Assembly: GCF_051960575.1 (NCBI RefSeq)
Contig: NZ_JBQCEE010000411.1
Location: 1-7,933 of the forward strand
DNA: 7,933 bases
From: JBQCEE01 sp051960575
Lineage (GTDB): Bacteria; Actinomycetota; Actinomycetes; Mycobacteriales; Jatrophihabitantaceae
Direction of reading: 5' to 3'
Made by a program: the position numbers and the translations under genes. A model generated the notes under the pieces. That model saw only the letters and a list, made by a program, of their open reading frames with translations, ran no database searches and was not told where the DNA came from. Shown here one piece after another: positions 4,827 to 7,933 of the stretch; positions within the stretch are counted from its first letter, which is position 1, and each line of letters opens with the position of its first letter.

Positions 4827-6209
4827 GTGACCGGTCCTCGCATGCGCGCCCTGCGCCGTGGTGCCGTCGCTCTCGTCCTCGTCGCCGGGAGTGCGCCGGC
4901 GGCCTACGGCACGACCCAGTTCGTGCGCCACCACCTGCACGACCGCGCCACGGTGCCCGGGGTGGCGGTGCCCCCGGCGTTCGGGGCGGCGATCGCCGTC
5001 CCGCGGCAGCGCACCGTGGCCGCCGCGCCGCTCCCGACGACCGCGGGGCTGCAACGTCAGTTGCAGGTGCCGCTGGCCGACGAGAACCTCGGGCCCGGCA
5101 TCCGCGTCGACATCGAGGACGCGACCACGGGCCAGGTGCTGTACCAGCGGCGTCCCGCCGTGCCCGCGGTGCCGGCGTCCACGGCGAAGCTGTTCACCGC
5201 GGCGGCCGCGCTCGCCGACCTCGACCCCGCCCAGCGGCTCACGACCCGCGTCGTCCAGGGCACCATCGCCGGGTCGATCGTCGTGATCGGCGCCGGCGAC
5301 CCCACGCTGACCGCCGCGCCGCCGAAGGCGACCGGCGACTACGCGGGCGCAGGGCACCTGAGCGACCTCGCGGCCCAGCTGACCAGGCGCAACCTCCCGG
5401 TGAACCGGATCGTGATCGACGGCTCGCTCTACAGCGGTCCGGACGTCTCGCCGGGCTGGGCCAAGGACGACGTGCCGTCGGACTACGCGTCCGCGATCAC
5501 CGCCTTCATGACCGACGGCGGACGCGCCCGGCCGGGCGACGTCGTGCGCAGCGACATCCCCGACGAGGCCGCCGCGAACTCGCTCGCCGCCGCGCTGGAC
5601 ATCCCCGACGCCGAGATCAGCCATGGCCGGGCGCCCCGCAACGCGAAGGTGCTCGCGACGGTGCAGTCGGCGCCCATCGGGCTGATGGTCGAGCAGATGC
5701 TGCAGACGTCCGACAACGTCATCGCCGAGGCGCTGGCCCGGCAGGTGGCGATCAAGGAGGGGCTGCCCGCGTCGTTCCTCGGCTCGGCGAATGCGGTGCG
5801 CGCGGTGCTGCAGCGCCTCGGCATCGACGTCGGCACCGGCCTGACCGACGGCAGCGGCCTCTCGGCGAAGGACCACGTCACCGCCCACGCCCTGGCCCAG
5901 GTGCTCTCGCTCGCCGCCCGCACGCCGCGCCTCGCGCCGCTGCTCGCCGACCTGCCCGTCGGCGCGTGGTCGGGCACGCTGCAGCAGCGCTACCGCGGGC
6001 CGGTCGGGAAGTACGCCGCCGGGCTGGTGCGGGCCAAGACCGGCACGCTGTCGAACGTCTCGACGCTGGCCGGCGTGGTGCACGACCACGACGGGCGGTT
6101 GCTGGTCTTCGTCCTCATGGCCGACCGGGTGCCCGGCGGCCTGACGCCGTACGCCGAGGCCGCGTGGGACGTCGCCGTCACCCGCATCGCCCAGTGCGGC
6201 TGTCGCTGA
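4827..6209 (+). CDS. dacB: D-alanyl-D-alanine carboxypeptidase/endopeptidase, PBP4 type (peptidase S13)
   Basis: The protein has 460 residues from the GTG at 4827, chosen from the -10 position; the GTG at 4815 and the ATG at 4842 remain possible. The basic start MTGPRMRALRR is followed by a hydrophobic segment (about 12–28), a signal peptide or membrane anchor, so the enzyme acts on peptidoglycan outside the membrane. The three penicillin-binding motifs are clear: SxxK at Ser118–Lys121 (PASTAKL), SxN at Ser295–Asn297 (TSDN), and KTG at 404–406 (AKTGTL). The long insert between the first two motifs, containing GAGDPTL and the VIDGSLYSGP region, is typical of the S13 family. It should remove the terminal D-Ala or cut peptide cross-links during wall remodelling. 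Two Cys near the C-terminus (457 and 459) could form a disulfide outside the cell. Its place beside ppa and the zincin gene is conserved in actinobacteria. Confidence 0.92.
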   Translation: MTGPRMRALRRGAVALVLVAGSAPAAYGTTQFVRHHLHDRATVPGVAVPPAFGAAIAVPRQRTVAAAPLPTTAGLQRQLQVPLADENLGPGIRVDIEDATTGQVLYQRRPAVPAVPASTAKLFTAAAALADLDPAQRLTTRVVQGTIAGSIVVIGAGDPTLTAAPPKATGDYAGAGHLSDLAAQLTRRNLPVNRIVIDGSLYSGPDVSPGWAKDDVPSDYASAITAFMTDGGRARPGDVVRSDIPDEAAANSLAAALDIPDAEISHGRAPRNAKVLATVQSAPIGLMVEQMLQTSDNVIAEALARQVAIKEGLPASFLGSANAVRAVLQRLGIDVGTGLTDGSGLSAKDHVTAHALAQVLSLAARTPRLAPLLADLPVGAWSGTLQQRYRGPVGKYAAGLVRAKTGTLSNVSTLAGVVHDHDGRLLVFVLMADRVPGGLTPYAEAAWDVAVTRIAQCGCR

Positions 6210-6243
6210 ACCTGTTCTGTGCCACGGCAGAGTCCGGCCTGCG

Positions 6244-6249
6244 TACCCT
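6244..6249 (+). promoter_or_regulatory. -10 element of the zincin-like gene
   Basis: TACCCT is a TANNNT hexamer ending 7 bases before the ATG at 6257. There is no Shine-Dalgarno sequence, so a leaderless start is likely. No convincing -35 is seen in the short gap after the carboxypeptidase gene, so read-through from upstream may also contribute. Confidence 0.5.
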
Positions 6250-6256
6250 CGTGACC

Positions 6257-7306
6257 ATGTCCCCCTCCCTGATCGACTGGGACGTCGCGGCCCGGGCGGC
6301 CAAGCGGCTGAGCCCGCCGCCGCCCAGCGTGTCGCGCCGCGAGGCGGACGAGGCGGTCGACCAGCTGTACCGCTCGACCGCGCAGGCGGCCGACCTGGTC
6401 GCCCAGCTGACCGGCCTCGAGGAGCCGCCGGTCACCGCGGTCACGCGGGTGATCGACCGGCCGGCGTGGATCGACGCCAACGCCGGCGGCATGCGGACGA
6501 TCATGACCCCGCTCGTCGAGAAGCTCGCCGCCGAGAACCCGGTCGGCCGGGTCGGCGCGCGGGTGGGCGGCACGCTGACCGGTGCGCAGGTGGGCCTGGT
6601 GCTCGGCTTCCTGTCCGGCAAGGTGCTCGGGCAGTTCGAGTTCTTCGACCGGCCCGGCGGCCAGCTGCTGCTGGTGGCGCCGAACCTGGTGTCGGTCGAG
6701 CGGCAACTGCGGGTCGACCCGCGCGACTTCCGGCTCTGGGTGTGCCTGCACGAGGTGACCCATCGGGTGCAGTTCACCGCGGTGCCGTGGCTGCGCGAGC
6801 ACATGCTGGCCGAGGTCAAGGCGCTCACCGACACCGTCGAGACCGACCCTGCGGCGTTGAAGCAGCGGCTGTCCGGGGCGGCCGGCGAGCTGGTGAAGCT
6901 GGTGCGCGGGCAGGGCGACGGGCAGGGCCTGCTCACCGTGCTCTCGACGCCCGAGCAGCGCGAGGTGCTCGACCGCATCACCGCGTTCATGTCGCTGGTC
7001 GAGGGGCACGCCGAGTACGTCATGAACGCGGTGTCGCCGTCGGTGATCCCGACGCAGCAGGACATCGAGTCGCGCTTCGCCAGCCGGCGGCGCAAGGGCG
7101 GCAACCCGTTCGACCGGTTCCTGCGCCGCCTGCTCGGCATGGACGCCAAGACCCGCCAGTACGTCGACGGCTCGGCGTTCGTGCGCACCGTCGTCGACCG
7201 CATCGGCCTCACCGACTTCAACGCCATCTGGACCTCGCCGCAGACGCTGCCCACGCGTCCCGAGATCGCCGACCCGGCGCTCTGGATCGCCCGCGTCCAC
7301 GCCTGA
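6257..7306 (+). CDS. Zincin-like metallopeptidase, DUF2342 / coenzyme F420 biosynthesis-associated family
   Basis: The protein has 349 residues from ATG 6257; a GTG at 6251 is in frame but sits only one base after the -10. The diagnostic motif is HEVTH (165–169) in WVCLHEVTHRVQF, the HExxH zinc site, with a further acidic/His cluster LVEGHAEYVM (248–256) that may give the third zinc ligand. Other family-like blocks are the start SLIDWDVAARAAKRL, APNLVSVERQL (141–151) and the end ADPALWIARVHA. Profile families of this kind are named after their co-occurrence with F420 synthesis; the substrate is unknown, and F420 involvement is an association rather than a shown function. No signal peptide is visible, so it is probably cytoplasmic. 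The last 12 codons or so lie in the 67-base sequence repeated at the window end. tilS follows after 7 bases. Confidence 0.88.
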   Translation: MSPSLIDWDVAARAAKRLSPPPPSVSRREADEAVDQLYRSTAQAADLVAQLTGLEEPPVTAVTRVIDRPAWIDANAGGMRTIMTPLVEKLAAENPVGRVGARVGGTLTGAQVGLVLGFLSGKVLGQFEFFDRPGGQLLLVAPNLVSVERQLRVDPRDFRLWVCLHEVTHRVQFTAVPWLREHMLAEVKALTDTVETDPAALKQRLSGAAGELVKLVRGQGDGQGLLTVLSTPEQREVLDRITAFMSLVEGHAEYVMNAVSPSVIPTQQDIESRFASRRRKGGNPFDRFLRRLLGMDAKTRQYVDGSAFVRTVVDRIGLTDFNAIWTSPQTLPTRPEIADPALWIARVHA

Positions 7307-7335
7307 CCCGGACGTGGGGCCTGACCCGGCTGTCG
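7269..7335 (+). repeat. 67-base direct repeat, copy 1 (zincin 3' end and tilS start)
   Basis: These bases recur exactly at 7867–7933, 598 bases away. This copy holds the last 12 or so codons and stop of the zincin gene, the 7-base gap and the first codons of tilS. The base before the repeat differs (g at 7268, a at 7866). This copy fits its surroundings, so it is the original. Confidence 0.98.
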
Positions 7336-7904
7336 CGGCCGTCCGCCGGGCGGTGCGGCAGCTGCTCGAGGGGCGTTCGGACGCGGTGTGGGTGGCGTGC
7401 TCGGGCGGCGCCGACTCGCTGGCGCTGGCCGGGGCGACGGCGTTCGTCGCGCCCCGGTTGGGGCTGTCGGCCGGGCTGGTCACGGTCGACCACGGGCTGC
7501 AGCCGGGGTCGGCCGAGCAGGCGGCGCGGGTGGCCGCGCTGGGGTTCGAGCTGGGTCTCGACCCGGTGGTGACGGTGCCCGTGACCGTCGACGGCGCGGG
7601 CGGCCCCGAGGCGGCGGCGCGCGACGCCCGGTACGCGGCGCTGGCGCAGGCGGCGGGCGGGGCGCCGGTGCTGCTCGGGCACACCCTGGACGACCAGGCC
7701 GAGACGGTGCTGCTGGGCCTCGGCCGCGGCTCGGGGGCCCGGTCGCTCGCCGGCATGCGGGCGGTCGACGGGCCGTGGCTGCGTCCCCTGCTCGGCCTGC
7801 GCAGGACGACGACGGCCGCCGCGTGCGCCGCCCTCGGTCTCACCCCCTGGGACGACCCGCACAACACCGACCCGGCGCTCTGGATCGCCCGCGTCCACGC
7901 CTGA
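7314..7904 (+). CDS. tilS: tRNA(Ile)-lysidine synthase, N-terminal part, truncated by a repeated sequence
   Basis: TilS converts the wobble cytidine of the tRNA-Ile CAU anticodon to lysidine using ATP and lysine, and is normally essential. The open frame from GTG 7314, 7 bases after the zincin stop, gives 196 residues. The ATP-binding SGGADS (30–35), TVDHGLQPGS (57–66), LGHTLDDQAETVLLGLGRGSG (121–141) and WLRPLL (155–160) are all typical of the N-terminal catalytic domain. DPHNTDPA (181–188) matches the conserved D-x-(S/H)-N-x-D segment, after which the family continues with a phenylalanine/arginine-rich stretch and further domains to roughly 300 residues or more. Here the frame instead ends LWIARVHA and stop, exactly as the zincin gene does. 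The truncation is due to the 67-base repeat: a real tandem duplication with an intact tilS beyond the window, or an assembly fault. I favour the latter. Confidence 0.85.
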   Translation: MGPDPAVAAVRRAVRQLLEGRSDAVWVACSGGADSLALAGATAFVAPRLGLSAGLVTVDHGLQPGSAEQAARVAALGFELGLDPVVTVPVTVDGAGGPEAAARDARYAALAQAAGGAPVLLGHTLDDQAETVLLGLGRGSGARSLAGMRAVDGPWLRPLLGLRRTTTAAACAALGLTPWDDPHNTDPALWIARVHA

Positions 7905-7933
7905 CCCGGACGTGGGGCCTGACCCGGCTGTCG
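7867..7933 (+). repeat. 67-base direct repeat, copy 2, interrupting tilS at the window end
   Basis: This copy is identical to 7269–7335 up to the last base of the window, so the true repeat may be longer. It replaces the expected continuation of tilS after the NTDPA codons with the tail and stop of the zincin gene and a second tilS start (GTG 7912). The ccgacccggcg at the left edge encodes D-P-A in both genes and could be a microhomology at the join. Confidence 0.98.

Noticed and set aside
4751..4843. Longer N-terminus for the pyrophosphatase
   Set aside because: The family begins at the V/M-EFDV segment and the GTG at 4750 has a clear AGAGGAG seven bases upstream.
4208..6256. N-terminal extension of the zincin frame by about 680 codons with no stop
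   Set aside because: The extension overlaps dacB and the antisense of ppa, both well supported, and reads as Arg-rich shadow sequence; the family N-terminus begins at ATG 6257.
5990..7867. 625-codon open frame on the minus strand opposite dacB, zincin and tilS
   Set aside because: Its translation is low-complexity Arg/Ala/Ser/Pro-rich, typical of antisense frames in very GC-rich DNA, while the plus strand carries three clear families with intact motifs.
1..7933. tRNA or rRNA genes, CRISPR arrays, insertion sequences, riboswitches, attachment sites
   Set aside because: I saw no tRNA cloverleaf or 3' CCA, no regularly spaced repeats, no transposase or integrase motif and no recognisable riboswitch; outside the named sites no non-coding stretch exceeds about 110 bases.

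Overview
The window is very GC-rich bacterial DNA (above 70 % by eye) that reads as a high-GC actinobacterium (Actinomycetota). Three things support this: the gene order ppa – dacB-like carboxypeptidase – zincin of the F420-associated family – tilS matches the order I recall around Rv3628–Rv3625c of Mycobacterium tuberculosis; the inorganic pyrophosphatase is of the actinobacterial type; and several genes appear to have leaderless starts, with a -10 hexamer ending 6–8 bases before the start codon. Genus cannot be told from the sequence.

Layout. Bases 1–645 hold the 3' part of a sucrase/ferredoxin-like gene (+), followed by a long hairpin (653–704). Bases 705–4165 form a compact convergent cassette: a secreted alpha/beta-hydrolase esterase (752–2104, +) faces a three-gene operon on the minus strand, SDR oxidoreductase (4115–3246), carboxymuconolactone-decarboxylase-like protein (3249–2713) and TetR-family regulator (2716–2111). 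The operon genes overlap by 4 bases at each junction. A second copy of the long hairpin (4166–4217) closes the cassette. Beyond it lies the conserved housekeeping block: ppa (4750–4223, -) divergent from a PBP4-type D-Ala-D-Ala carboxypeptidase (4827–6209, +), then the zincin-like metallopeptidase (6257–7306, +) and the start of tilS (7314–, +).

The cassette is the most interesting part because it is built as a mirror image. Both outward-facing 5' ends carry the same 16-base palindrome (cgaacaccggtgttcg) between a TTGACG -35 and an RAGACT -10, six or seven bases before a leaderless ATG. Both 3' ends meet in one small hairpin that contains the two stop codons. Both outer borders carry a 52-base palindromic repeat, 44/52 identical, with a compensatory base-pair change. 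The simplest reading is that the TetR protein represses its own operon and the facing esterase through the twin operators, so that a secreted hydrolase and intracellular oxidoreductase/CMD-type enzymes are induced together. The substrate is unknown.

The right end is anomalous. The last 67 bases (7867–7933) repeat bases 7269–7335 exactly, so tilS is cut after about 188 codons and ends in the C-terminal residues and stop codon of the neighbouring zincin gene. This is either a 598-base tandem duplication or, more likely if the contig ends here, an assembly loop.
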